DNA of 20,899 bases, taken from Cylindrobasidium torrendii FP15055 ss-10. Its lineage: Eukaryota > Basidiomycota > Agaricomycetes > Agaricales > Physalacriaceae. The notes below the pieces were generated by a model, which was not told where the DNA came from, made no database searches, and was given only the letters and a program-made list of their open reading frames with translations. The translations under genes and the position numbers were made by a program. The DNA lies in assembly GCA_000934385.1 (NCBI GenBank), contig KN880783.1:1-20899 (forward strand), read 5' to 3'. Shown here piece after piece: positions 8,606 to 17,781 of the stretch (its first letter is position 1; every line of letters begins with the position of its first letter).

Positions 8606-10305
8606 ATGCCTCGGCATAATCAACCATCCTTGTTCATTCAGCTGCCAGAAGAGCTCCTAGGATCGATTATTTCCATGCTTGGTTTTTCAGGACTTCTCTC
8701 TATGTCAAAAACATGCAGAGCTATGCACCGTTTATGTATTCCATACATCTTCAAGGACCCTGCTTCGGCGCTAGAGCCTATGGATCTGAACGCATCTCCC
8801 GGAGCCCTGCAGCGCCGTGCGAAGAGACAGACTACACTTCATGAAGCCCTCCATGCGAGCTCTATCCTGCGCTCGTTTGTCACCAAATATCCGATTGGAC
8901 TTGCGCCCTTCGTCAATACACAGGCGGTTCTTGGCTTGCCATCGTCCATTCCGCTAATGTGTTCTTTGGCACGTCATCTATCCAGACTCTCATTTTTGTC
9001 CTTGAATGTCAGTTCGTTGTTGGTACTACTACAACGAGGAGGGCCGGCTCTTCCCCTCCAACTGTGCAATCTCATTCGATATCTCAACGGCACATATCCA
9101 TGCTTGAGGGTCTTGCGACTTGAATTCGGACAAGGATTTTCGGTTGACGCCGACGACCTACCCGAAGAACTACTGGCCATGTTATCCTCCCCGGAAGGCG
9201 ACATCGAACCGCCAATCCAAGGCTCAAGTTTGACGGAATTGAAACTCTCAGACACAGACTCTATGTACAGCCATCCTAGTCAGCTCTCGAGACAGCACTT
9301 GCCTGTCGTCTGTCGTATTCTCCCAGGGTCTTTGCGCTGCCTGGATCTCGAAATTTCCTCTGATGACGTGACCCCGGCCGAGGCGTTTCCCGTTCTTCCA
9401 CAAGTACACACTCTCGTCGTGCTCTGTAATCTCTCACCACCAGACCTCGAGCAGTGGCTCCGACGTTGCTTCCCCGCCGTCAAATATCTTTCGGTTGGCC
9501 CACGCAGATGCGACGCAGACATGGTCGGCAACGTCCCGCAATTGGTTATACCGCCATTGCATCTGGAATTTGCATTACCACAGCTGTATCGCGCGGCTGT
9601 GCGAGGCTACAGCGTCGGCTCCCTGCCTCCCCAGACGCGCCAGATCGTCGTGAGTCCCAGGGATCTGTTGCGCACGGAGGAGGCGGAAAAAGAAGGAGAT
9701 ATCTCAGCGGAATTGGTTTTCCTGGTATCTGAGCATGTATACGGAGTATCCGTCCGGAGGGAGCTGTCTTATTCCAGAGACCGCAGGCAGGAGAGCTACA
9801 GTGAGCAACAAATTGGACGACTGCTGCATGCGTTGGGGGTGATGTACCCGAACGCACGGGCCATCGACTTCGACAGTGTCAGGGATATCGGGGCGAACTG
9901 GATCGAAAGCGTAACACTCTCAGAGGATGTGGACAAGTTGGTATGTTGTCCGGACTAATCACTCCTCGTTGGTTCTCAAGTTTGCAGCTGTTCATCGTCG
10001 ACAAGCTAAAGGAAAGCCTTCCAACTCTCGAAGTTTTCATCATATTCGTGAAACCCTTTGCCTTTCGTCCCACACGGTCCGACTTTCCTATTGACGATGG
10101 GATCGACCAGATTGAGCAAGAAACGGCTGAGCGCATATTCGAAAGATCGGAGGGCTTGAAGATGGTGGTTTTGACGGGGCTATCTGGATTCATACCGGAT
10201 TCAAGGGCATTCAAGAGGAGAGTATGGAAGCGAAAAGCTGGTAGTACCATTGCGGAGGTGGGGGAACTTTGGGAGATACCAGAGTACGCTCGATTCGCAC
10301 ATTGA
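8606..10305 (+). CDS. F-box protein with leucine-rich segments (2 exons, 550 aa)
   Basis: Likely substrate-recognition subunit of an SCF-type ubiquitin ligase; substrate unknown. Exons are 8606-9940 and 9988-10305. The 47-nt intron has a GTATGT donor, an ACTAAT branch point and a TTTGCAG acceptor. Residues about 9-50 form an F-box: LFIQLPEELLGSIISML, then LLSMSKTCRAMHRLC and IPYIFKD. The rest contains several spaced leucine-rich strands typical of basidiomycete F-box proteins (LSFLSLNVSSLL, LRVLRLEFG, LTELKLSD, LRCLDLEIS, VKYLSVGPR). These resemble degenerate LRRs rather than regular 24-28-residue repeats. The C-terminal exon adds a further strand-helix unit (LPTLEVFIIFVK). The start was chosen as the ATG just before the F-box. 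The same frame is open upstream to 7919, so a longer fusion protein cannot be excluded. Confidence 0.82.
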
Positions 10306-10893
10306 AGAAGCAATTTACGCGCCGTAGCAGCTAATAAGGACATTGCGATTACGGCGATATGCACTGTATACGGAATCAATGTTACCCATGGGCACGATGA
10401 CTCTCCTTGTAAGAAAAGGCTTCTTGTACCATCTGCCCAATGATACGGGCCGTTTAGCTGTAACTTGGGACTGGTAGGGTCGCTCGATTTGCCTCGCACC
10501 ACACGACACACATTGGCACATCAAGAAAGTAAGAAATAACATCAAAGCAATCTCAAAACCACACATACATGCACAAAAGACCCACGACGTAGAACGATAC
10601 AGTAGTTCTACACAGCATATGTTCGGTTTTGCACGTAACGTTTAGCACTATAGCGCAGCAGATTGCACGATTCAGTACGGTAGAAATTTCGGTAGCGAGA
10701 AAGAGGAGAACGAAGGAGGGCGATTTGTTTGCGAGTTCGGGTTTCAATTGTAGATGAAGCGAGGACGGTGACGATGAACCACCCGGCTGGCGTTGTGCAG
10801 GCGAACGGTGACAACCAGGTAAAAAAAAAGTAAACAGTAATGTAATTTGCATGAGTGGGATTGGAGAGTTCACCAAGACGAGTCAACGTCTGG
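10306..10893. other. Gene-free stretch between convergent genes
   Basis: This lies between the F-box stop at 10305 (+) and the KH-protein stop at 10894 (-), so it should hold both 3' untranslated regions and polyadenylation signals. It includes a poly-A run at about 10821-10829. The open frames here are short, Cys/Leu-rich and inconsistent with splicing. I see no gene. Confidence 0.55.
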
Positions 10894-12025
10894 CTAGTTT
10901 TCGTCCTGCTGCTCGCGGCCCACACGGCGCTCTTTCTCGCTCTCGAGCTGGTTGTAGAGCAGGAAGAGGGCCTTCTCGTTGGCCTCAGCTGTCCCGACGA
11001 TGGTGAACATGCGCTCGCCAGTGTCGTCGTGCGGGGTCTTTGCGATGGAGATCTTGCTCCCCGACAGTCTACGGATCTCTGTAATTTTGGTGCCGCTGCG
11101 GCCGATGATACAGCCAACCATGTCCGAGGGAATGGAGATATTCTGAGTGCGGAGATTGCTGCCCATGGGGAGCTGGCCCATGCTGGGCGATTGTGGCGGG
11201 GACATAGTGTTGCGCAGGTCACTATTCGAACGGCGGGGTGTTCCATAGTTGCTCCCGCTACCGCCGCCAGTGCCGCTACCACCGTTGACACTTGTACGGC
11301 GGTTTCCGGTGCGCTCTTCGCTGCCAGGGTGGAAAAGGACAGTGCCGGCGCCGCGCTCCCAGTCTTCGAGTAGACACTTGCCAATCTCTTCTACGGCAAG
11401 TCCAATGGATTCCGGAGATCCCTGAACGTCGACGATGCGCTCCGTGGACTGAGGAAGCATATCCTTGGAGGCAATCATGCGCGCGCCTGAGTTATCCTGG
11501 ATGGCCTTGATTTTCAAACCGCTACGGCCGATGATGGTGCCCATAAGATTGTGGGAGATCAACAGTCGAAGCGTAGTTGGGGGCACAGTAGCCGACGGCA
11601 CTGGCGACGAGGGCGGGGAGGAGACGAGTTGCTGGATGATGAGAGTGTACGCCTGCACGGAAAAAAGTTAAGCGCCGGACTTGGCTTCAAACGCGTCGGA
11701 ACACACCTTTGCGACAGCCTCAACAGAACCAGTGACAGTGAGAACCCGCTCGGAAACGCCGGGGATGACCTTGCTGACGCCGGCTTTGACGCCAGTCTGC
11801 TCGCGCAGTTCCGCAACATTCTTGCCAGCCTTGCCGATGATAACACCGGCATCCTTGGTGGTAACGATTGCACGGAGCGTAAGCAATTCGTTTGCGGGGG
11901 GCGAGCCAGAACGAGACTGCGTGGGGGACGCTGCGAAAATTAATGGAAAAATAAAATCAGATACGCTGCTCCGGAAAACGGGACTTGTTTTGCGAACCAG
12001 AATCGCGCGCGGTCTCGGACGCCAT
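10894..12025 (-). CDS. rnc1: Three-KH-domain RNA-binding protein, Rnc1/PCBP type (3 exons, about 342 aa)
   Basis: Binds single-stranded, typically C-rich or U-rich RNA; relatives such as fission yeast Rnc1 and yeast Pbp2/Hek2 regulate mRNA stability and localisation. Exons (minus): 12025-11980, 11930-11707, 11652-10894. The 54-nt second intron has a CTTAAC branch point. KH1 is at about residues 33-90 (GVIIGKAGKN, GxxG loop GKAG at 48-51). KH2 is at about 117-185 (MGTIIGRSGLK, loop 132-135). KH3 is at about 260-330 (VGCIIGRSGTK, loop near 274-277). A Gly/Ser-rich linker with possible phosphosites (TPRRS, SPPQSPS) separates KH2 and KH3. The tail is a charged helix (NQLESEKERR). The first intron has three in-frame donors (introns of 34, 49 or 67 nt); I chose 49 nt. 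All three GxxG loops are intact, so each domain should bind RNA. The exact orthologue name is inferred from the domain order. Confidence 0.92.
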
Positions 12026-12337
12026 GGGTCGGAATTGGAGGAGGGAGAGGGAGAGGGCGGGAGGGTGGAGGAAGGGGAGGGCGAGAACAAGGTGATGGAG
12101 GTGAGAGGTAGAGGATGCGTGAAGGTCTGGATGCGCATGGCGCAACTGACCGCTCTCATCTGGTATGACTCAATCCCGCATAAGGCTAATGCTCGCTTAT
12201 TCACACATTGGTTTGTTTCTCCTCGAAAGCAAGCTCATATAGTACCACTCTCATGGACGAACATAGGCAACAGTAGACTACGGCACATACATAGAATTCT
12301 CATCATAACGGCATAGTACAGACGAACGGGCCTCCAT
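12026..12337. promoter_or_regulatory. Promoter/leader of the KH gene with a long pyrimidine tract (minus strand)
   Basis: This 312-nt gap separates uL13 from the KH gene, both on the minus strand. Read on the minus strand, about 12031-12110 is almost pure C/T (GA-rich on plus), ending about a dozen nt before the ATG at 12025. CT-rich tracts just upstream of start codons mark transcription start regions in many highly expressed fungal genes, which fits an RNA-binding housekeeping gene. The rest should be the 3' untranslated region of uL13. No TATA box was found. Confidence 0.6.
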
Positions 12338-13087
12338 CTAGTAGCCCAGCGCGGTAAGCTTCTCGAAAGACGGAGCCGCATCGGCGGTGGCCTTTTGGCG
12401 AAGCTTGATAGAAGCAACCTGGGGGAATGAGCAGTAGTTCGTGCTGGCGGGGCAGGAGACATACCTTGCGCTCGTGGAATGCTTGGGCCTTGACCTTGCG
12501 CTTCTCCTCGAGGCGGTCGATAACGTCCTTGTATCCCCAGCCAACTTCATGAGACAGACGCTAGGAGCGACTATGAGTTACTTTCTCGCCGGATTTCCCC
12601 CTAGCATACACACCTTAACAGTGCAGTACTTCCTGCCAGGCTTAAGCCTGAGGACCCTCAGCGCCTCCGGGACAACCATCCGCTTCTTGCGGTCATATGG
12701 TGGGGGAACACCCTCGAAGAGTTTCAGGCGCTCGAGAGCAGCCGCGCCACGGGCGGACTTGTGGGGGACCATGCCGCGGATGGCACGGTAGAGTATCTTG
12801 GATGGCGCACGGTGGTGGAAGGGCCCGTTCTTTTTCGGGTTGACAAGATGCTTCTTGTGCAGGAAGTTGTGGTAGCGGAGCTAATGTTCCAGTCAATTCC
12901 CTGCCCGCCCGCCCAACGAGATGCCCACCTTGTTGCGGAAGAAGCTGCCAGAGATGTTGATTTCTTCACATCGCACCACCACAATTTTCTGGCCACTGAG
13001 AATCTGCTTCGAGATGATAGACGCCAGGCGACCCAAGAGGTGGCCTTTTCCATCTATGATGATGGGCGTCGAGGAGAAAGTGGCCAT
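12338..13087 (-). CDS. RPL16: 60S ribosomal protein uL13 (L16/L13a), 4 exons, 200 aa
   Basis: Structural protein of the large cytosolic ribosomal subunit. Exons (minus): 13087-12929, 12880-12614, 12560-12465, 12418-12338, with introns of 48, 53 and 46 nt. They sum to 603 nt, giving 200 aa, the normal family length. Signature stretches appear in order: [84 protein letters not shown] and [20 protein letters not shown], ending in KLTALGY. The domain is intact throughout. The start ATG at 13087 is the only plausible one and gives the expected [16 protein letters not shown]-terminus. The identification is firm. Confidence 0.98.
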
Positions 13088-13820
13088 GGCGTCGGTCTAA
13101 ATAGCGTTAAACGGATGAGTATGGGTTCAACGGTGCGGCGGAAGGCGCACGAACCTAATGTGTGTATTAGTATGGTTCTAAGCGTATTCAAGCAGCATTC
13201 ACCTTGAGGATTTGCACGGTTGCAAGACTTGCTGTTTCTGCCGATTCGTTCGCCGATGGCGCAAAACTCTATTTTGGCCATAACTATGCAGTTCAGACAG
13301 GGAAACTTCCGATCAAATATGATCTTAGCCGCGATGCCGATCAGTGGCGGGACGGAGCATTTCGCCAGAGTGGTTCTGACTCTTTCCCAGCAGCACTCAG
13401 AGTACTTCCAAAACCATACTGCGCTCAAGACAAGTCGCCAACCTCGCATGTGGCCATCTTCAAGTCCAAAGCTCACGTGATTGCTTTCACGCTTTCCACA
13501 ATTTATGCTAACCGTTTTGCAACACCAATGCAACACGCTTGCTAAGTGAACGGAGCCACTAGTTATCGTGGTGATATGGCTGGTGAAAACATATACGCGC
13601 TCACCGGCCTTTAGGCCTAGGTCTCAATGCCATTCTGCGCGGGGAGGATCATGGCAAGAGAACGCTTTGTCATTCTAACTTGGCTCTCCAAACACGACAC
13701 CCTACAACGACTATAGCATACCTGCTCATGTGTGTACGTAGCATGTAGGGGCGCGTTCACGACTCAAGAGCCGGGAACATTTTCAATAACAGCCGTATTA
13801 TTGGACAGTACAAAGTTCAA
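13088..13820. other. Gene-free stretch: promoter of uL13 and 3' region of ACP
   Basis: Overlapping long frames exist on both strands (13204-13545 plus and 13536-13054 minus), but neither shows a recognisable domain, and the minus one runs into the uL13 start. A CACGTG E-box is at 13474-13479, about 390 nt upstream of the uL13 ATG. A small hairpin, GGCCT-tt-AGGCC, is at 13606-13617. Most of this should be the uL13 promoter. Confidence 0.5.
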
Positions 13821-14398
13821 TTACTGGGCTGCCAGGAATGTCAGTGGTATCGCGAAGCTACGGAACGGCAGCACATACCTTCCGGTGTCTTGGCAATGTA
13901 GTCAATGGCTAGTGAAGCAAATGAGGACACATGAGTAAGGCTGCGCGGATACGAACGCACCCTGCTGGACAGTCTGAATTTCGTCGGCCTCAGTGTCAGG
14001 AATCTCTATCGTGAATTCCTACAACAACGAGAAAGCTTCAATAGACATTCGAGGGGAGGTCAAACAGCCAACGCACCTCCTCCACGGCCATGACAACTTC
14101 AACCGCATCTAGGCTATCCAGTCCGAGGTCTTTGGAGAAGTCGGAGGCGGTTGTGAGCTGTAGTTCCTCTCAGTCACTGGTCGTTCCCCGTATGACCCGG
14201 CTAATGTACCTTTGCAGGATCGACCTTCTCGAAGCCCTTGAGCACATTCAAAACACGCGACTCGATGTCAGCCTTGTTCAGCGCACCGCCGGCCGAGTAC
14301 CAGCGGGCGACGGGAAATTGGCGCTGCGCTGTGCGCACAGCAAGGAAAGCACGAGCAGAGGTGGCGGCTGGGCGCGTGGCGAGACGGAGGAAAGACAT
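13821..14398 (-). CDS. ACP1: Mitochondrial acyl carrier protein (5 exons, 121 aa)
   Basis: Carries acyl chains on a phosphopantetheine arm for mitochondrial type II fatty acid and lipoate synthesis. In fungi and animals it is also a subunit of respiratory complex I and a partner of LYR-motif proteins. Exons (minus): 14398-14210, 14157-14077, 14018-13961, 13908-13879, 13828-13821; total 366 nt. The N-terminal 35 residues are Arg/Ala/Ser-rich without acids, a mitochondrial presequence ending ARWYSAGGAL. The core carries KDLGLDSLDAVEVVMAVEEE, with Ser78 in DSL as the attachment site, then FTIEIPDTEADEIQTVQQAI and DYIAKTPEAQ. The final exon encodes only the end of Ala, then Gln and the stop; it is supported by a CTGAC branch point and the typical AKTPEA ending. 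Without that last intron the tail would read GMCCRSVASRYH. The start is the ATG at 14398. It faces away from bL17m across a shared promoter. Confidence 0.97.
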
Positions 14399-14698
14399 GG
14401 TGGACGCGGGATGAGGGATGGAAGCAGGAATCAAACCTGGAATGGGCTCGGCACCCGGCCGGCAAGCGTCATCCGGAAAACTCCTTGGGGGCGGCGATAG
14501 AGCTCTCAGCTCTCAGCATTCTGGTCAGCGAGTAGAGAAATTCCAGCGTGTTTGGACTGGCCTTCCGTGCAAATTCTCCGTGCATATTTCCAGGCCAGTG
14601 AAAATACCATAATTTCCCAAACTTCCAAGTTCTGAGAACCTTTCCTTTCTGAGAGCTCCCGACTTCCGATCATCCATACTCTCCTTCCTGCTGCCACA
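14399..14698. promoter_or_regulatory. Divergent promoter between mitochondrial ACP and bL17m
   Basis: Exactly 300 nt separate the two start codons, which face away from each other. The region holds GAGCTCTCAG at 14500-14509 and its exact reverse complement CTGAGAGCTC at 14649-14658. The left copy is also part of a tandem 7-mer (AGCTCTC twice, 14501-14514). The arrangement suggests a shared two-sided control element for two nuclear genes for mitochondrial proteins. No TATA box is apparent on either side. Confidence 0.6.
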
Positions 14699-15660
14699 AT
14701 GAAGCATGGAGTGGCCTTTCGTAAATTCTCGAGGACAATGTCCCACAGGGACTTGATGCTGAGGTAGATTACTGCCACAACCTGCATGCTTGGAAACTAA
14801 GTCACGCCCAGGAATTTGGTCACTTCCCTGTTGGAGCACGAGCAAATTCAGACAACGTTGCCGAAGGCCAAGGACGCGGCGCGTTTGGCTGAAAAGGTGC
14901 GTTATATGCGTCAATATACAAATGTCTCTCATTGTTCCAGATAATCAGCTTGGGAAAGCGCAACGACGCCTTCGCGCTGACCCGTGCACGCGCATTCCTA
15001 CTGAAGGAGGAAGTTGTGCCCAAGCTTTTCGGCACATTCGCGAAGCGCTATGCAGAGCGCCCGGGCGGCTATACACGCATTCACAAATACGGCAACCGTT
15101 TTGGTGACAACGCTCCCATGGCCATCCTCGAACTTGTCGACAACCCACGAGACCTCCGCTTCGACGTGACCTCTCGGACAGTGGGTTGGGAAATGCTCAA
15201 GGAAGAGCTTAAGAGGAAGAAGCCGACAGACATAATCCAGACCGGTGTACGGGGTGTGCATCCCATTGTGGAGAAGGAGAACAAACTCAAGTTCGGCGAG
15301 GCCGGTGTTTTGCGGTCAAAGACCCGGTGGAATCTCCAGAAAGTGCTCAGATATCGTGGTCCCCAGGGACTGTCGGACCTTACAAAAAAGGCTAGGGAGT
15401 ATGCGGTGCGTGTCCCGTTGTCCTAGCCAACTACCTCTCATCATTTGTAGGACCACGTTTTGGCGACTCGCGTAGCATCCGACACATTAAAAGAGGTTAG
15501 GGAGGTGAAGGCCGGCCAAGCGCTTCCTGGAGATACTCGCAGCGCTAAGCAAATAGCGAACGGTGCTCTGGGTGTTCAGAAGCAAGCCCCCTCGGACTCC
15601 CATATTCTCTCTGTGAAGCGCATGTTCGGCAGGGCAACAGAAGAACCTGCTCCTCTATAA
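14699..15660 (+). CDS. MRPL8: Mitochondrial ribosomal protein bL17m (4 exons, 274 aa)
   Basis: Large-subunit protein of the mitochondrial ribosome, homologous to bacterial L17. Exons: 14699-14763, 14812-14896, 14941-15405, 15451-15660; total 825 nt. The L17 signature is at the N-terminus: [20 protein letters not shown], then [50 protein letters not shown] and [13 protein letters not shown]. About 150 extra residues follow the bacterial-type core ([20 protein letters not shown] and onward). That fits fungal mitochondrial versions, which are longer than the 127-aa bacterial protein. As in yeast Mrpl8, the L17 core starts at residue 1 with no separate long presequence. The symbol follows budding yeast. 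Confidence 0.96.
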
Positions 15661-15787
15661 TACTACCGTCTGTTTGTCCCTTCGCGATTTGCAGAGTTAA
15701 TACATGTGTTAGAGAATACACAGTTGCGAGCAAAGTAGATGCATAATGTCCAAGTGTCAACTAAGTGTGTCCGTTACTATCCTAAAT

Positions 15788-16748
15788 TCAACGTCTCCGC
15801 TCTTCATCGGAGTATCGAGGTGCGGCGGTTCCCACTGGTGGCGGCGACCTGCGACTGTATTCCGACACTGTGTCCAGTGGTTGATGAACCGGCTGGGACA
15901 TGACATCCGACATACTGAGCCCACTGTCCTGACGGCGATGCCCGTATGCCTCGGTGTCCGTAGATGGGCGCGGGTTGTATGCATCACCACCTCGAGTTTT
16001 CATAGGGATCGCGTCATTGAAAGCTCGTGCAGATTCATTGAGGGCATCGTACTTGGCATGATCCTCCACCTGCTGTGAGCTATAGCTGTGCAGAACGAAG
16101 TAGAGGTAGCCCTACGAAACACTAGTTAGTATCGTTGTCTTCCGGCACACATTGCCTACGCGCCTGCATGATAGCCATCCACACCCAAAGACCGGCCATG
16201 ATGCCTATGTCGACATACGCGAAGACATTGCAAAGGGTGTTGGCCTGTGACGCCTGGTCGCTGTCGCTGGTATCGTAAAAGGTTTCCCTGCACTCTGACT
16301 TAGCGTCATCGAGCTTCAATCCGCCCCATACAATCCAGGCTGCTGCGACCGCGAACGCGGCAAGCATGGAGAGCGTGTGGAGAGCGAGGTATCGGCGAAA
16401 GAGTCCCGCTTTTTCCTATGAACTAGTCAGTAAGTTACGAATGTCGACATCGACCTTGAACGCACCTTTGCGATACCGATGAGTCCAATTACTTGGATGG
16501 CTGCGCAGACTAGGCAAATTATGCCAAGAACAACATGGCAGAAAGCGGGCGTAGCAGCCCCCACAACTGTGAATTTGTGTCAATCTTTGGATCGCTCTAG
16601 CGCACAACAAGGCCGTCTTACTGTCTGGGGTTGCTAGTGCCAATACCCCAACCACCAATGCAGCGATGATTTGCCATATCAAAGTGAAATATATCCCCGC
16701 ATTTATCATCGGTAGCGCACAGCAAACGTATTCTCGAACTTTGGCCAT
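15788..16748 (-). CDS. Four-transmembrane protein with cytosolic tail (4 exons, 272 aa)
   Basis: I do not recognise a named family; the layout resembles MARVEL-like or other fungal tetraspan proteins. Exons (minus): 16748-16622, 16566-16466, 16415-16149, 16111-15788. The 819 nt read cleanly to TGA. Hydrophobic helices: about 13-38 (INAGIYFTLIWQIIAALVVG), 50-72 (FCHVVLGIICLVCAAIQVIG), 85-105 (HTLSMLAAFAVAAAWIVWGG) and 138-155 (FAYVDIGIMAGLWVWMAIM). A polar loop with two Cys lies between helices 3 and 4. The last 90 residues are hydrophilic, rich in S, P, D and R, and probably cytosolic. The third intron is only 37 nt but has a perfect TACTAAC branch point. The stop lies 127 nt from that of bL17m on the opposite strand, so the two genes converge. 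Confidence 0.8.
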
Positions 16749-17189
16749 CGTATAGAAGGAAGAATGTGGTCTGAAAGAGTTGTAGAAAAAAGGACCAGTG
16801 AGTGCAAGAAGAAGAAAGGCGCAGTGGCCGTGGCTGCTGGAGACCGTTGCTGTGCACCACTACTGTGCAGACGTCACCGCAGGATTCGGTCCGATCCTCC
16901 CTTGATCGCACCCCTTTCTCAGGAAGCTGTTGAACGACCACTACTTACATCGGTAGACGGCTCGTACTCGAATACTACCTCGCAGAAGCCACTCCCACAG
17001 CTACCTCTGGCCGTCGCGAGATGATCACGGTTTTCGCATATTATCCACAAGGATTGGGAAGTTGTGTAATGTTTATCTGACTAGTAGTCTCCGAAGAAGA
17101 CTCTTCTGAGGTAGCTGATGTTTGCACTGGGTGGCACGAATGAGCCCTGATTTTATGAGCGCTTCAGACTTGGGATATTGAACAAACTA

Positions 17190-17216
17190 GTGTCACTGTA
17201 AGTCAAGCAGTGACAC
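17190..17216. repeat. Perfect 9-bp inverted repeat with 9-nt spacer
   Basis: GTGTCACTG at 17190-17198 and CAGTGACAC at 17208-17216 are exact reverse complements separated by TAAGTCAAG. It lies about 440 nt upstream of one start codon and 570 nt upstream of the other, in an otherwise featureless region. It could be a dimeric regulator site or a hairpin. Confidence 0.7.
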
Positions 17217-17734
17217 CAGATACATTATTGAGTTCTTGAACACAGCTTATAGGCAGCTTTGTCTGGTTCAAATTGATTGACTCGTGAACGCATTTACGCA
17301 CCTTCTCCGGCATTGATCTTCTCCCCCATCTTCCGATGCATTGAACGCGCGGTCGCAGGACAATAATGTCAAGAATTAAGTACATTTGGAACACCTTGAT
17401 TGGGCATGGGTAACATCAGAGTAACTGTGCAGTGCCTCTTCAGCAGAAGCTGTAGTCACGGTAAATGGCCGCATACTATCACGCTGACTGCGTTGGCACG
17501 GGGCTACCGATGCCGCCATTGTCCAATGTAGTCGTCCCTTGCTAATTTCAGCTACTACGGATCTGCATTCAAAGGCGTATGAAAGTGGGAATATGCGAGG
17601 TATGCAAGGCACTGGCTCACTGGCTCTTCGCATGGCTCATGGGGCCATCTCGGTCAAGATGAGCAGATCGTGCAGCAGCCTATAGCGACACCCATGTGCA
17701 TACCATGGCCAGGATCTGACAGTTAGCACCAGGG

Positions 17735-17742
17735 TATAAAAA
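17735..17742 (+). promoter_or_regulatory. TATA box of the esterase-like/phytase-like gene
   Basis: TATAAAAA lies 47 nt upstream of the ATG at 17782. A C/T-rich run (17751-17771) follows, which suits transcription initiation. It is the only clear TATA box in the window and suggests a regulated rather than constitutive gene. Confidence 0.75.
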
Positions 17743-17781
17743 CCACACGTTCCCATTCTTTCTTTTTCCTTTGAACCATCC

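Larger units (their letters stand above)
16749..17781. other. 1-kb gene-free stretch between divergent genes
   Basis: This is the longest gap in the window, between the membrane-protein start (minus) and the secreted-protein start (plus). I checked both strands for short exons like those of the YjbQ gene and found no motif or splice-consistent series. It contains the 9-bp inverted repeat at 17190-17216 and, at the right end, the TATA box of the next gene. A GAAGAAGAC/GTCTTCTTC-like purine run is near 17091-17100. Confidence 0.5.

Noticed and set aside
10608..11384. 258-codon minus frame across the KH gene, plus a 172-codon frame on the opposite strand
   Set aside because: Both are shadows in other frames of the KH2-KH3 exon, whose own frame carries intact KH domains.
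13125..13140. GGTTCAA-like string resembling a tRNA B box
   Set aside because: It does not match the full B-box consensus and no A box or cloverleaf arms surround it; the similar string near 17266 fails for the same reason.
13054..13536. 160-codon minus frame and overlapping plus frames between uL13 and ACP
   Set aside because: No domain, Cys/Arg-rich composition typical of random frames, and it overlaps the uL13 start in another frame.
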